This document shows, piece after piece, positions 15,783 to 24,496 of a stretch of DNA of 36,320 bases. The notes beneath the pieces were generated by a model. The model made no database searches, was not told where the DNA came from, and saw only the letters and a program-made list of their open reading frames with translations. Within the stretch, counting starts at the first letter, position 1. The number at the start of each line of letters is the position of its first letter. The translations under genes were made by a program, and so were the position numbers. The DNA is from BOG-1112 sp964611335 (GTDB taxonomy: Bacteria > Bdellovibrionota_B > Oligoflexia > Oligoflexales > Bog-1112), in contig CAZSXR010000009.1 in NCBI GenBank assembly GCA_964611335.1, positions 1 to 36,320 on the forward strand. The letters are read 5' to 3'.

Positions 15783-15801
15783 TGGTTATTTTAGACTAAA
15801 C

Positions 15802-15831
15802 AAGCAAACCCACCGTTAAGTGAGTTGGCTT
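15802..15831 (-). terminator. Terminator after the major capsid gene
   Basis: Minus-strand stem AAGCCAACTCAC, loop TTAACG, and GTGGGTTTGCTT, followed by GTTTAGTCT. Ten of twelve positions pair, one is G-U and one mismatches. It would limit read-through from the highly expressed capsid gene into the tail genes. Confidence 0.75.
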
Positions 15832-15837
15832 ATTAGG

Positions 15838-16926
15838 CTAGAATGTCGCAAAGAGCGCTGCGAGTGCCTTTCGTCGCTCGTCTACTACTTTCGCACCGTA
15901 GACGTTTAGACCCTTGTAAGCCTTACCGAAGTTACCCTGTAGGTCTTCGATGCCAGTCTCCACGAATGCCATGGCAAACGTGATTGCTGACTTGTGGCCT
16001 GCTAGTATCCAAAAGCCGTTGGTGTTGTCTCCTGCTATCTGCTCGTTTTCGTAGATATCGAACCCTGCTAGGCGTCCCATAAAGCCATTCTTTATGTTAG
16101 CCGTGTCTGCATCGGTCGCTCGTACGATTACTGATGCCTGATTTAGGATTTCAGATGCATAGGAGTTGATGACTAGCCATCGTCCTGCTAGAGGGATTTT
16201 GTTCTGCTGGAGTCGTCGGCGTAGCTTTAGGACATAGCTGTGGATTGTCGATGCTGTAGGTGTAACTGGGGTGTTTGCCTCGATTACGTATGTAGCACCT
16301 GCTCCTATAGCTCCTCCTGTGTACGCTGATGTCTCATCGTCCTTGTCGTCTTCGATGACGATTGCTGTCGCTGATGAGTAGGTCTTGATGCGATACCATA
16401 GCGTGTGGCCTAGAGCCTTGAAGCCCTTACCTACCATTGCTGCTGTGAATGTCGTACCTGAACCCGTTACCGCTCCTGTTGTCACTGTTACTGTGACTGT
16501 TCCTGTAGTGTAGTCTGTTCCTACACGGCTTCCTGATGCTACCTTTGTGTAAAGGCCTAGGACGTATAGGTCGATAGCTTCCTGTAGCTGACCTGCCTTC
16601 TCAATCATAAGCGTAGACTCTGGGTCTTTGACGTATGACTTGAAGACATCGAGGCTCTTTATTCGGAAATAAAACGCCTTTTGCTGGTCGGTTACTAGCT
16701 GTCCTTCGCTCTCGTTTACATCACCTAGCGTTAGGTTTGAACCTGAGTAGGTCTGTAGTCCCTGTGACTCTGTGAAGGTTAGGACGTTTAGTCGTGATGA
16801 CTTGTCCTTGATTTCGCCCTCATAGTCGTCGTTGGTTATCATCGGTGTAACGCCTGTCTCGTAGAACTTCTCTATAGCTCCTGAGGCAAACATTTCACCA
16901 AAGTTTGTTGCATATGCTACTGGCAT
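15838..16926 (-). CDS. Major capsid protein (HK97/P22-coat type)
   Basis: 362 residues. The N-terminal arm is PVAYATNFGEMFASGAIEKF; RIKSLDVFKSYVKDPESTL, HSYVLKLRRRLQQNKIPL and GRWLVINSYASEILNQA follow the P22-coat/HK97 order, and GFDIYENEQI precedes a C-terminal beta region with DERRKALAALFATF. A beta-rich insertion at about 136-216 (GTVTVTVTTGAVTGSGT through GATYVIEA) looks like a surface decoration domain. The scaffold gene lies immediately upstream and a terminator just downstream, as in P22-like head operons. This is the best-supported structural gene in the head block. Confidence 0.82.
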   Translation of the reverse strand: MPVAYATNFGEMFASGAIEKFYETGVTPMITNDDYEGEIKDKSSRLNVLTFTESQGLQTYSGSNLTLGDVNESEGQLVTDQQKAFYFRIKSLDVFKSYVKDPESTLMIEKAGQLQEAIDLYVLGLYTKVASGSRVGTDYTTGTVTVTVTTGAVTGSGTTFTAAMVGKGFKALGHTLWYRIKTYSSATAIVIEDDKDDETSAYTGGAIGAGATYVIEANTPVTPTASTIHSYVLKLRRRLQQNKIPLAGRWLVINSYASEILNQASVIVRATDADTANIKNGFMGRLAGFDIYENEQIAGDNTNGFWILAGHKSAITFAMAFVETGIEDLQGNFGKAYKGLNVYGAKVVDERRKALAALFATF

Positions 16927-16974
16927 GTGTGTGGTTTGGTTAGTTTATATAAAACGCCTAGCCACTAACGTAGT

Positions 16975-17655
16975 TTACTTGGCACGCAGCTTGCCCTCTC
17001 GTGCTAGCTTGTTGTACTTCCTCGGGTCGGTTTTTCGTAGGTGTTCCACATATTCGGCTGTCATTCCGTCCTTTGGTTCGGCCTTCCTGTCGCCTGATGT
17101 GCCACCTTCTAGTCCTGCACGCTCCGTATGGGTAGTCCCTGCTAGCTTGTTCTTGTAGATATAGCTATCTGCAAGCACTGATATGGGGGTATTAAGGTTT
17201 TCGTCTTGGTAGGCGTATGCCTTAAAGCCTGTCCTGTGGTTGAGGAGTATCTTGTACTCGTCGTTCGCCACTAGGCTCGTAAAGTCGGTTTCAAACTTGT
17301 CCTTGTCTAGGATTTTTGCGACCTGCTGTGAGAGGGCTTGAATGTTAGTAATGAAGGGCGATACCGCACTCTTTACTAGCTCCTGCTCTCTGGCACTTAG
17401 CTGGTCGTAGCCTGATACCTGCTTTCTTAGCTGTTCTTCCGTTAGCGTCTTATCCTCTAGCTTCTTGTTTTTAAGGGCGTCGATTTCCTTCTCCTTATCT
17501 TCCTTAAACTTGTTGAAGCCTGTTGTTTGCTCATCTGACCGCTGTTTCCAGTAGTCGGCTTTTTGCTCTGCTGACATAGCATCGAGGTCTATGCTACCGT
17601 CTGTTTTTGTCGGAAACAGTACTCCGTCCTTTCCTTTGGTTATAGGTGTTGGCAT
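16975..17655 (-). CDS. Scaffolding protein
   Basis: 226 residues. Low-complexity, charged and coiled-coil (DEQTTGFNKFKEDKEKEIDA, then EQLRKQVSGYDQLSAREQE), with a basic C terminus (RKYNKLAREGKLRAK), as in scaffolding proteins that bind coat protein electrostatically. It lies directly upstream of the capsid gene. A protease is not seen, so scaffold would be released intact, as in P22. Confidence 0.7.
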   Translation of the reverse strand: MPTPITKGKDGVLFPTKTDGSIDLDAMSAEQKADYWKQRSDEQTTGFNKFKEDKEKEIDALKNKKLEDKTLTEEQLRKQVSGYDQLSAREQELVKSAVSPFITNIQALSQQVAKILDKDKFETDFTSLVANDEYKILLNHRTGFKAYAYQDENLNTPISVLADSYIYKNKLAGTTHTERAGLEGGTSGDRKAEPKDGMTAEYVEHLRKTDPRKYNKLAREGKLRAK

Positions 17656-17718
17656 TGTGCTTATTGGCCTTTCCGTTATGTATTGGCGGTGTCGGCGATT
17701 ATGTTGCTCTTAATGTAC

Positions 17719-17940
17719 CTAGCTTCGCTTTGATGACTGATGCACCTTTGCTGAGCTTGTAAACTTATCTTGTGGCGTGCTGCCTACCATTACTTCGCCT
17801 CCTGCCCCTCCCTTGGCGATGTTTGTCGTACCGCTTCGGTAGCCTGTCTTGCCGTTGATTGGGTTTTTAGAGTTCGATGTCATTGGTCGGGTAACTGGTG
17901 CGTTTGGGTGTACCTCGTTTACGTTCTGGTTTGCTTTCAT
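17719..17940 (-). CDS. Small disordered protein of the head region
   Basis: 73 residues, rich in Gly, Ser, Thr, Asn and Lys (NSKNPINGKTGYRSGTTNIA, GGAGGEVMVG), with no hydrophobic core. It is probably disordered and may be a minor virion or scaffold-associated factor. Nothing more specific can be said. It is spaced from the scaffold gene by 63 bases with no promoter. Confidence 0.5.
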   Translation of the reverse strand: MKANQNVNEVHPNAPVTRPMTSNSKNPINGKTGYRSGTTNIAKGGAGGEVMVGSTPQDKFTSSAKVHQSSKRS

Positions 17941-17959
17941 ATAAATATGATTGATTAGC

Positions 17960-18151
17960 TTATTCCTTTGGCTCTACTAGAGCTTCCGCAAATACTTCTC
18001 GCTGGTCTGATGTTAGGTAGTCTATTCTCGCTCGTAGAACTCCTGCGTCTCCTGCCGTTATCGCTGATGGGTCTTTCGCTAGGATTGCTTCTAGCGCCTC
18101 CCTCTCCTTTCGATTTAGTGACTCGATATCTAGAAATGTTTTCTTTGCCAT
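17960..18151 (-). CDS. Small helical protein
   Basis: 63 residues: FLDIESLNRKEREALEAILAK, ITAGDAGVLRARIDYLTSDQREVFAEALVEPKE. Two or three amphipathic helices and no cysteines. Its start is 1 base after the stop of the upstream gene. Function unknown. Confidence 0.6.
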   Translation of the reverse strand: MAKKTFLDIESLNRKEREALEAILAKDPSAITAGDAGVLRARIDYLTSDQREVFAEALVEPKE

Positions 18152-18152
18152 G

Positions 18153-18491
18153 TTACTTTTTGTTATTTGCTATTAGTGCCTCTATATGCTTCTCTAGCGA
18201 TATTTTCGCCCTATCTGGGGCTAGTATTACCGCTTGAAGCGCCTTATAGTTTATTAAACGTGCCTTGATGACGTGGGCGTTTTCTGGGGTATTCTCTACC
18301 TCTAAAATGTCCCTTAGCCTGACTATCTCCGCTGCTAGAAAGGTCTTTATGTCCTCGATTGAGATATCCTTTGCAAATATCTTTTCGTAGTCATCGAACG
18401 TCTTTCGTTCCGTTGGCGATAGCTTGGTATAGTCCTCGATGCCTCTGGCCTTTAGTAAACGTATTAGGATTGATTTTCCTAGTATTGCCAT
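18153..18491 (-). CDS. Hypothetical helical protein, head region
   Basis: 112 residues, all-helical pattern, with SILIRLLKARGIEDYTKL and DISIEDIKTFLAAEIVRLRDIL. It is the first gene after the promoter at 18499-18542, and the next small gene starts 1 base after its stop. Possibly a minor head assembly factor; no family recognised. Confidence 0.6.
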   Translation of the reverse strand: MAILGKSILIRLLKARGIEDYTKLSPTERKTFDDYEKIFAKDISIEDIKTFLAAEIVRLRDILEVENTPENAHVIKARLINYKALQAVILAPDRAKISLEKHIEALIANNKK

Positions 18492-18498
18492 TGTGTTT

Positions 18499-18542
18499 AT
18501 TTTAACACTCGGGTTTCAACAGTGTCAAACCCCTGTGGATAA
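18499..18542 (-). promoter_or_regulatory. Head-gene promoter with perfect TTATCCACA box
   Basis: Minus strand: TTATCCACA (18542-18534), 5 bases, TTGACA (18528-18523, a perfect -35), 18-base spacer, TAAAAT (18504-18499), then ATG at 18491. This is the best sigma70-type promoter in the window and probably drives the scaffold and capsid genes. Confidence 0.8.
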
Positions 18543-18543
18543 A

Positions 18544-18717
18544 TTACATTCTTGGGTCTACTGGCTTATCTTCCTTTTGCGCTGGCTTTGCTTCGTTTAT
18601 TGCTTGGAGGCCGTCTAGAAGGCCTACTATCTGCTGCGCCTCTATTGACCTCATGTCCGAAAACAATACGGCCTTACGTATCGTCATTATTTGCTCTGCT
18701 GATATTTTTTTGAACAT
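18544..18717 (-). CDS. 57-residue small protein
   Basis: ATG at 18717, TAA at 18544-18546. It reads MFKKISAEQIMTIRKAVLFS, then a helical middle and ends KPVDPRM. Codon use is phage-like (ATA, GTA, CTA, AGG) and it starts after AGCAAC like its neighbours. Its stop lies just before the TTATCCACA box. A helical, soluble protein of unknown function. Confidence 0.6.
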   Translation of the reverse strand: MFKKISAEQIMTIRKAVLFSDMRSIEAQQIVGLLDGLQAINEAKPAQKEDKPVDPRM

Positions 18718-18734
18718 GTTGCTCTTTGGTTATG

Positions 18735-19025
18735 TTAGCTTTTAATAATCTCTGCCCCTACTGCTTCCGCTGCTTCTACGGGCTTGGGCTTTAGCCCTAG
18801 CTCCGTTGCCTTGCCTATGATTGCGTCCATCTCTGCTAGCTCTTTCTGCTTCGTCTCTATCTCCTGCACTAGGCCTTTGCGCTGCGATAGATAATAGTCT
18901 AGGTCTATAAGCGTCTCCCTTACTACGGTAGCTGGCTGTATTTCCTCCTTACGCACCATCTTGTCGCCCCGTATCTCGTAGGTTTCTATTTTTACTTCCT
19001 CTTTTATTTGTGCTTTTTCTGGCAT
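18735..19025 (-). CDS. Small coiled-coil protein
   Basis: 96 residues: a beta-like start (KIETYEIRGDKMVRKEE) then a heptad region (YLSQRKGLVQEIETKQKELAEMDAII) and an alanine-rich tail. First gene after the promoter at 19048-19075. Similar short coiled coils occur among phage head genes. Function unknown. Confidence 0.6.
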   Translation of the reverse strand: MPEKAQIKEEVKIETYEIRGDKMVRKEEIQPATVVRETLIDLDYYLSQRKGLVQEIETKQKELAEMDAIIGKATELGLKPKPVEAAEAVGAEIIKS

Positions 19026-19047
19026 AGTTTTGATTATTATTGCTGTT

Positions 19048-19075
19048 ATTATAACACCGCTTTTTTTGTTGGCAA
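19048..19075 (-). promoter_or_regulatory. Promoter TTGCCA-16-TATAAT
   Basis: Minus strand TTGCCA (19075-19070), 16-base spacer with an A run, TATAAT (19053-19048) in the context GTGTTATAATAA. The 96-residue gene starts 23 bases downstream. No TTATCCACA box is seen upstream, unlike most other promoters here. Confidence 0.7.
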
Positions 19076-19453
19076 CTACTGGTAATAGCCGAACACCGTG
19101 ACCTCGATTATGGCCGTGGTCGCTAAAAACCCTGTTGTGATGTTCACATATATATCGGTGTTGGGCGCTATATCGTTTACCGCTCCTACCATATCGGTCT
19201 TTAGCACCATATTTACGGTGTTCATACCCGTTAGTAGTGTTATCGGCAGTACGTTGTTATAGCTGGCTGAGTTCGTGCCTACTGATAGCGAGCCTGCGGA
19301 TATGAATAAAGATACTGACGTCGTCTTTACGACCACGAAAAGCGCATGGAACCTCTGCGTGCCGTTCTCTGTCGTGCCTATCTTGATTGCCCCCGTCGTC
19401 TTTCCGTTTATCTCTGTCTTCGTAAAGCGTTCTAGTTTGCTTAGGTATGACAT
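19076..19453 (-). CDS. Beta-structured virion protein (decoration/fibre-associated candidate)
   Basis: 125 residues, mostly beta strands (RFHALFVVVKTTSVSLFISA, TVNMVLKTDMVGAV, AIIEVTVFGYY), few charges, no cysteine. It follows the long fibre gene by 5 bases. This looks like a capsid decoration or fibre-tip accessory domain; no family recognised. Confidence 0.55.
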   Translation of the reverse strand: MSYLSKLERFTKTEINGKTTGAIKIGTTENGTQRFHALFVVVKTTSVSLFISAGSLSVGTNSASYNNVLPITLLTGMNTVNMVLKTDMVGAVNDIAPNTDIYVNITTGFLATTAIIEVTVFGYYQ

Positions 19454-19458
19454 TGTTT

Positions 19459-21357
19459 TTATATTACAGCCCAGTTTGCTCCGTCTGAGATGACTTTTAT
19501 GCTGTTATAGTTGGTGCTTATGGTTTTTGACGCTGCCCCGTCTATGGTCTGGCTTGATGTGGTCGCTATTGTCAGGTTTCTTGTAGCTGATTGGCCTTTC
19601 CAGTCCTTTAGCACAAACTCTTTGCCTGTGCGTCCCACCGCTGTCGGCAAAGTCAAGGTGAAGGCCGTGCTTGTAAGGTCTGCAAGTACCGTATAATCGC
19701 TGTCGGTTAGCGTATATGCACCTGTCTTTGATACTACGCCTAGCGTTATGCCTGCTGCCTTGAAGTTACCACCATTTAGGTCTAGGGGCGTTGCGCCTCC
19801 TGTGGCATATAGCCCTAGGTTTATTAGGGCTTGCCGTAGGTCTGTCGTATTGCTTGGCTGTACTATAGGGGTCGAGTTGAAAAATGCTAGCTTCTGAGTT
19901 GTCGCTGTTCCTATCTTCGTCCCTGTGGTGCTGTTTAGAATTACGTTTATGGCATCGGCGATTGTCATGTTGCCCGTAATTTGAGTTGCTGCGATTTTCG
20001 TGACGGTTAGGGTATCGGTGGCAAAGGTAAAATCTGAGTCGTCTGTTAGCCTGCCGTTCGTCGTTGCGAACGGTATGCGCCCTGATGTGAGCGCTATGTC
20101 ATTCAAGGTGAACTCCTTGCGTGCCGTTCCTGTGCTTATTGTGCCATACCACTTGTCAGTCAGATATTCTACCGCACCTGCTTCGGGCGACGTCATTAGG
20201 TTTCCTGAACTGAACTTTAGGGGTGCTGTCTTTGCTGATGTACTACCTGCTTGTAGATGTATCTTTGCTGTTGGTACTAATATTCCTGCAACTCCTATAT
20301 TCCCATTAGCTGAACAATATAGCGAGTAATTGAAACCGCCACCGCTATTTCTCGTAGTTATATTAAAAGCATAACCGCCAAGTCCTGATTGATCCTGCTC
20401 GTTGATGATTGAGCCAGTACGTTGATCGCCTCCAAGCGCACGATCGAATGAGTCCATCTCCATCATACGGCCTGACGAAGCACTGCTACCTCCGATTGAA
20501 AAGAGTCCATACGTTCCAGATCCGTCATCTGAGAATGAACCCATTTTATTGCCTGTATTTTTGTTGTACCAAGCAATCTGCTCTCGAGTGATGTAACCTC
20601 CGTCTCCTGATCCATACACCTTTAGAGTTGTGGTGCTATCACCTCCATTATCAAGAATAGTACGTCCAAATACGTCGAGTGCAACTGTCGGTGTCTTATT
20701 TATGCCAACACTTGCCCCGAAATAGCTATACAGATTTGTATAGAAGCCATAATCATTTACGCCATCGTTATAGAGCAACTTGGCATACTGATTTATTGGG
20801 CTTGCTGGCGTTCCTACAAACGTACCATTACTAAAATTATCATTGTAATCGGTGTACGTGGTCGCTAATACCACTTCGTATCCATCAAATGTACCTAGCA
20901 AACCGCTATAGCTTCTGACCAAGATATATCCGTCTACACCACTGCCAGGTTCCCAGTTTAGATATACGTAATCTCCATCTGTAGATATTGTAATATCGTT
21001 CGGCGATGAGGGTGCTGAATAATACGTTATACCACCGATAACCTTAAATGAATAGTAGGTATATTGTGCATAGTCACCTATAAACCAGTTATAAAAGTTT
21101 CCGTCGTATAATTCCTGTACTGAGTTGGGATTTGGCGGATATATTATTGTCGTTTTCTGTGTATGTAGATATGCGTCGGGTGTATTTGTCCCTATGCCTT
21201 GTCTTTTATTCGTGTCGTCCCAGAACAGATTTACTGGGTCGCTCGATATATCTGCACCATTTGAAAATAGGATAGAGCCTGCCGTTATAGAGCTTATATC
21301 TACTCCTACATAATCGAATGTTCCTGTGAATGGGTTAAATATTTTTGTGTAGGCCAT
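19459..21357 (-). CDS. Tail fibre / receptor-binding protein, mosaic
   Basis: 632 residues. N-terminal AYTKIFNPFTGTFDYVG and GIGTNTPDAYLHTQ patterns occur in phage fibres and appendages, and IHLQAGSTSAKTAPLKF with SPEAGAVEYLTDKWYG is a recurring fibre shaft motif. The central part contains a fibronectin-like repeat (YYSAPSSPNDITISTDGDYVYLNW). The C terminus ends in a Gly/Thr-rich beta domain (TLPTAVGRTGKEFVLKDW). Codons in the middle (about 20,280-20,720) favour GGA, TCA and GAT and lack CTA, unlike both ends. This suggests exchange of the host-recognition part. The gene shares one base with its upstream neighbour. Confidence 0.7.
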   Translation of the reverse strand: MAYTKIFNPFTGTFDYVGVDISSITAGSILFSNGADISSDPVNLFWDDTNKRQGIGTNTPDAYLHTQKTTIIYPPNPNSVQELYDGNFYNWFIGDYAQYTYYSFKVIGGITYYSAPSSPNDITISTDGDYVYLNWEPGSGVDGYILVRSYSGLLGTFDGYEVVLATTYTDYNDNFSNGTFVGTPASPINQYAKLLYNDGVNDYGFYTNLYSYFGASVGINKTPTVALDVFGRTILDNGGDSTTTLKVYGSGDGGYITREQIAWYNKNTGNKMGSFSDDGSGTYGLFSIGGSSASSGRMMEMDSFDRALGGDQRTGSIINEQDQSGLGGYAFNITTRNSGGGFNYSLYCSANGNIGVAGILVPTAKIHLQAGSTSAKTAPLKFSSGNLMTSPEAGAVEYLTDKWYGTISTGTARKEFTLNDIALTSGRIPFATTNGRLTDDSDFTFATDTLTVTKIAATQITGNMTIADAINVILNSTTGTKIGTATTQKLAFFNSTPIVQPSNTTDLRQALINLGLYATGGATPLDLNGGNFKAAGITLGVVSKTGAYTLTDSDYTVLADLTSTAFTLTLPTAVGRTGKEFVLKDWKGQSATRNLTIATTSSQTIDGAASKTISTNYNSIKVISDGANWAVI

Positions 21358-22355
21358 TAGAATGTATTATCGTAATAATCGTATGTCTGACTTGCTCTGT
21401 TCGCCCATGCTGTTGTATATCCGCTCGTGCCTTTAGTATACCTGTATGTCTTGGCACTGATATCTTCCTTTAGGATATACCATGCACCGCCCTTTTCTAC
21501 ATAGCCGTAGTATCGTGGATTGCTTACGTCATCTAGGTCGTTTACTTTGTACTGGCTTAGATTGTCGGTTATCGCTGTCGTATTTGATTGTACTCCCGTT
21601 AGTATCGTTGTCGCTGTGGTATTTAGTGTTGTTAGTTTTGACTCTATTAGTGCATTGTTACCTGTACCGCTTGCTATGATAGTATCGGCACTACCGATCT
21701 TTTTCTTACCTGTTGCTTGTGTCTGTTCTGAGTTTACTAGGTATACGTATAGTGGATTTTCCTTAGTCACCGTCTTGCCTCCCGTTACTATCTCTACACC
21801 TGCCTTTATGCCTGACCATGCGTCTTTTATGCTAACTAGCACGGTCGATAGCATGCCCATGTAGTCTATGGGCTTTGTCTTTTCTGCTGGGGTCGTCGCC
21901 TTTTCCTCGGTCTTTGCTAGTTTTGATATTAGCGCTGGTATATCCCATGCCTTTATTGCGCCTATAATGCCCGTGGTCGATTGTTCTACGGCCTGCTTGA
22001 TTTCCCTCGTACTGCCCTCTATCGCATTGCCTGTGCTTATCGTGCCTTCTTCTATGGCCTGTACGATGTCCTCTGTGTCTAGCTCTACCTCGATGGCATT
22101 ATCTACCTTTATGGCTTTTATCGCTTCTAGTATGGCCTCTTGCGCTTTTATATTGCTGCCTAGGCTTTCTAATATCTTGTCGGTACTGCGCTGCTGGATT
22201 ATGTCTATTGCATCGGATAACGCCTGACGATTTTCTTCGTCCTTTGTATCCTTTATTTTGGCGTGAAGCTCTGAGATTAGGTCTGGTTTCGTACCCATCT
22301 GCTGCAGAACATTGCGAAGCCCCTCTTTTAGTTGTTCGCTTTTCTTGCTGTTCAT
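21357..22355 (-). CDS. Virion-associated protein with trimeric-helix N terminus
   Basis: 332 residues. A long helical N-terminal half with TDKILESLGSNIKAQEAILEAI-like heptads, then TEEKATTPAEKTKP linker, and a beta C terminus with PRYYGYVEKGGAWYILKED and YRYTKGTSGYTTAW. The last part is a small module seen at the ends of metagenomic phage virion proteins. It lies between portal and tail fibre, so a fibre connector or head-fibre role is likely but not proven. Confidence 0.55.
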   Translation of the reverse strand: MNSKKSEQLKEGLRNVLQQMGTKPDLISELHAKIKDTKDEENRQALSDAIDIIQQRSTDKILESLGSNIKAQEAILEAIKAIKVDNAIEVELDTEDIVQAIEEGTISTGNAIEGSTREIKQAVEQSTTGIIGAIKAWDIPALISKLAKTEEKATTPAEKTKPIDYMGMLSTVLVSIKDAWSGIKAGVEIVTGGKTVTKENPLYVYLVNSEQTQATGKKKIGSADTIIASGTGNNALIESKLTTLNTTATTILTGVQSNTTAITDNLSQYKVNDLDDVSNPRYYGYVEKGGAWYILKEDISAKTYRYTKGTSGYTTAWANRASQTYDYYDNTF

Positions 22356-22359
22356 GTGT

Positions 22360-24156
22360 TTATGCGCTTAGTAGCTGCTGCAATTCTCCTGCTACGGCAT
22401 TGCCGTCTATCGGTGCTGCTTCTGGCGTGGCTGGTACTGCGTTGGGATTTTGAACGATATTGCCGTTTTCGTCCTGTATTAGCTCTCCGCTTTGGAGCTT
22501 CTTCTGCTGTTCTTCCTCATAGTCCATGATTTCCTTCTTTTCCTCTGGTTGTAGGTCTACGATACCTAGGCTTCGCTTTTGTATAGCCTTGTTTAGTGGT
22601 GGGTTTGAGGGGAACATTTGGCGTACTGCCTGCAGTCGCTGTAGTTCTTCCGTCTTGCTGGTTAGCTGTTCCTGATAGCTTAGTATGCTTATCTGGTATC
22701 CCTCTGGCGATGCCCAGTCTTTCTTCGTGAACTCACCGCCCTTTATCTTGCCGTCGTTGTTCTTCTTGTAGAGCTTTATGGTCGTGTTTGGGTTGCTGTT
22801 TGCATCTAATAGGTTGTACCATCGCTGTACTAGGCGCTTCCATGACACCTTGTAATAGGCGCTCATTGATGTCGTACGCTCTAGTGCGTTGCTTACGGCT
22901 ATCTGCACTTCACCTAGGGTGCGCTGGCCTGCTTCTACTACGCCTTTGTCTATCGCCCCTGTCGCTGATGCCTTTTCCGCTAGGCTCACCATAAATTTGA
23001 TATCGTCTATGACGCTTCCTATATCGCCTATATCTACTCGCTGGTAAACGTCTGATGGCTTGCCAGGAAGCGGATACCATGCGCCAGGCTGTGGGTCGTA
23101 TCCCTGTGGCGTAAAGTTCTCGCTTGCCGTGCTGTCATAGAAGTTCATGCCGAAATTGCGCAGTGTTCGGTTTTCTACGAGCTGGGATACCCATATATTT
23201 ATTACTTGGTTGATTGTCCTTATGCTATCTACTATTCCGTCTGACCAGTAGTCTGTTGCCTCTAGGTCGTCTGCCCATGTGTCGAATGGCCATTCATCTA
23301 TGCCTAGCGCCTCCTTTAGTGGCTCTGCCCTTAGCAGGATATCCCTGTCGGCCATTAGGCATACGTATCGGACATACTTCTTCTTTTCCTTGTCCCATAT
23401 CATCGTATAGTGCTGGTTTAGCTCTATGATTTGGTCGTAGCCGTCGAAGTCCAGCAATAGGTCTTGTGCACCTAGCCCTACTAGTCTTTCGTTGCGTGCG
23501 TCTGCATCTTCCTTGTATACCTGCGTCTTGGTGCGTGCTGCGCCTCCTGTGGCCTCTCCTTCCGCTTCTACCCGTCGTCCTTTTAGCTGCGCTAGCGCAT
23601 CGGCGTCATACCTGTCGGTATCCACTAGTATTTCCTCTAGGGGCTTATAGATATGCAGCTCCTCTATGTGGCGTGCCGATTGTATGTCTATGGGCTTTGT
23701 TTTTGGGTCTACGACTACGTCGAAAATGTCCTTTAGCTCCATAGTCCATGCGCCATTCTGCCAGTTGTGCTTTACGTGGCTTCGCCCGTATAGTATCACC
23801 TGCTTCTTGTCCACCTTATCTATCAGGCATAGTAGGTTGTCATCGTAGGCTGTGTCCCACATTGCATTTACGACTAGCTCTTTGTCTTCGTCGCCTCCCT
23901 TGTCTACCAGCAACACTTCTGGCTCTTCGCCTATCTTGCTCATAACTGCCTTGACAGTCTCCTTTATCAGTGGCACATTCACGGCCTGTCGCTGGGTTAG
24001 CCTGTTTAGCTCTACCGTATCTCGGTAAAGTAGGTAGTTTTCATTCCATTGCTCGTGTCGTCGTTCTTGATATTCTACTGATACTCGCTTTTCTTCCTTG
24101 AGCTTAACTATTAGATTTTCTTTAGTTATATTGCTCGGGATATTGATTGCTGGCAT
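22360..24156 (-). CDS. Portal protein
   Basis: 598 residues, a P22-like portal size. The N terminus has RRHEQWNENYLLYRDTVELN and VNVPLIKETVKAVMSKIGEEP, then DIFDVVVDPKTKPIDIQSAR, a hallmark of large portal proteins. A wing region (YDQIIELNQHYTMIWDKEKK) is followed by the clip/stem helices (INIWVSQLVENRTLRNFGMN) and a C-terminal helical barrel with EEEQQKKLQSGE. It lies downstream of the large terminase as expected. It uses CTA and AGG codons heavily. Confidence 0.85.
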   Translation of the reverse strand: MPAINIPSNITKENLIVKLKEEKRVSVEYQERRHEQWNENYLLYRDTVELNRLTQRQAVNVPLIKETVKAVMSKIGEEPEVLLVDKGGDEDKELVVNAMWDTAYDDNLLCLIDKVDKKQVILYGRSHVKHNWQNGAWTMELKDIFDVVVDPKTKPIDIQSARHIEELHIYKPLEEILVDTDRYDADALAQLKGRRVEAEGEATGGAARTKTQVYKEDADARNERLVGLGAQDLLLDFDGYDQIIELNQHYTMIWDKEKKKYVRYVCLMADRDILLRAEPLKEALGIDEWPFDTWADDLEATDYWSDGIVDSIRTINQVINIWVSQLVENRTLRNFGMNFYDSTASENFTPQGYDPQPGAWYPLPGKPSDVYQRVDIGDIGSVIDDIKFMVSLAEKASATGAIDKGVVEAGQRTLGEVQIAVSNALERTTSMSAYYKVSWKRLVQRWYNLLDANSNPNTTIKLYKKNNDGKIKGGEFTKKDWASPEGYQISILSYQEQLTSKTEELQRLQAVRQMFPSNPPLNKAIQKRSLGIVDLQPEEKKEIMDYEEEQQKKLQSGELIQDENGNIVQNPNAVPATPEAAPIDGNAVAGELQQLLSA

Positions 24157-24167
24157 TGGGTTTTTTA

Positions 24168-24251
24168 TTAAAATGCGTACGTAAAGCTGGCTACGAATAT
24201 GGCTATCGCTGTTGCCACCACCAAAAGCATAGCTATTGTCTGGGGCTTCAT
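24168..24251 (-). CDS. 27-residue small membrane peptide
   Basis: ATG at 24251, TAA at 24168-24170. A single hydrophobic helix (TIAMLLVVATAIAIFVASFT) with a very short N terminus (MKPQ). It lies 10 bases downstream of a TATAAT element and 12 bases upstream of the portal start, and starts after TTTCAAC. It might be a leader peptide or a real membrane peptide. Codons fit the phage. Confidence 0.45.
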   Translation of the reverse strand: MKPQTIAMLLVVATAIAIFVASFTYAF

Positions 24252-24260
24252 GTTGAAATT

Positions 24261-24300
24261 ATTATAACACTGTTATCTCGGTTGCAACAGCTTATCCACA
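24261..24300 (-). promoter_or_regulatory. Promoter upstream of the portal gene, with inverted TTATCCACA box
   Basis: Minus strand: TATAAT (24266-24261) in the context GTGTTATAATAA and -35 TTGCAA (24287-24282) at 15 bases, or GTTGCA at 16. A perfect TTATCCACA sits upstream but on the plus strand (24292-24300), the opposite orientation to the other promoters. Confidence 0.65.
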
Positions 24301-24301
24301 T

Positions 24302-24496
24302 CTATGCATGCCTTGGCCTCCACCAATGCTCTTTGCCACATTCCGTGCATTTCCATATCTTATGCGCCGACATGCCTATACCCATGCCCTTTAGGTAGGG
24401 TAGCCATTTATGGGTTGCACGCTTACGTACGCATGGGTACTTCCTACTCGGCCTACCATACCATTCTTTTTTATATTCTGGGGTTAGTTTTCTCAT
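24302..24496 (-). CDS. Small basic zinc-finger-like protein
   Basis: 64 residues, very basic (KEWYGRPSRKYPCVRKRATH), with a CTECGKEH motif near the C terminus that could bind zinc with another cysteine and a histidine. It shares ATGA with the end of the large terminase gene. An HNH nuclease is often encoded here in cos-phages but the HNH motif is not present, so I do not call one. Confidence 0.5.
   Translation of the reverse strand: MRKLTPEYKKEWYGRPSRKYPCVRKRATHKWLPYLKGMGIGMSAHKIWKCTECGKEHWWRPRHA

Noticed and set aside
24302..24496. HNH endonuclease next to the terminase
   Set aside because: The protein has a CxxC motif and is basic, but no His-Asn-His pattern is visible.
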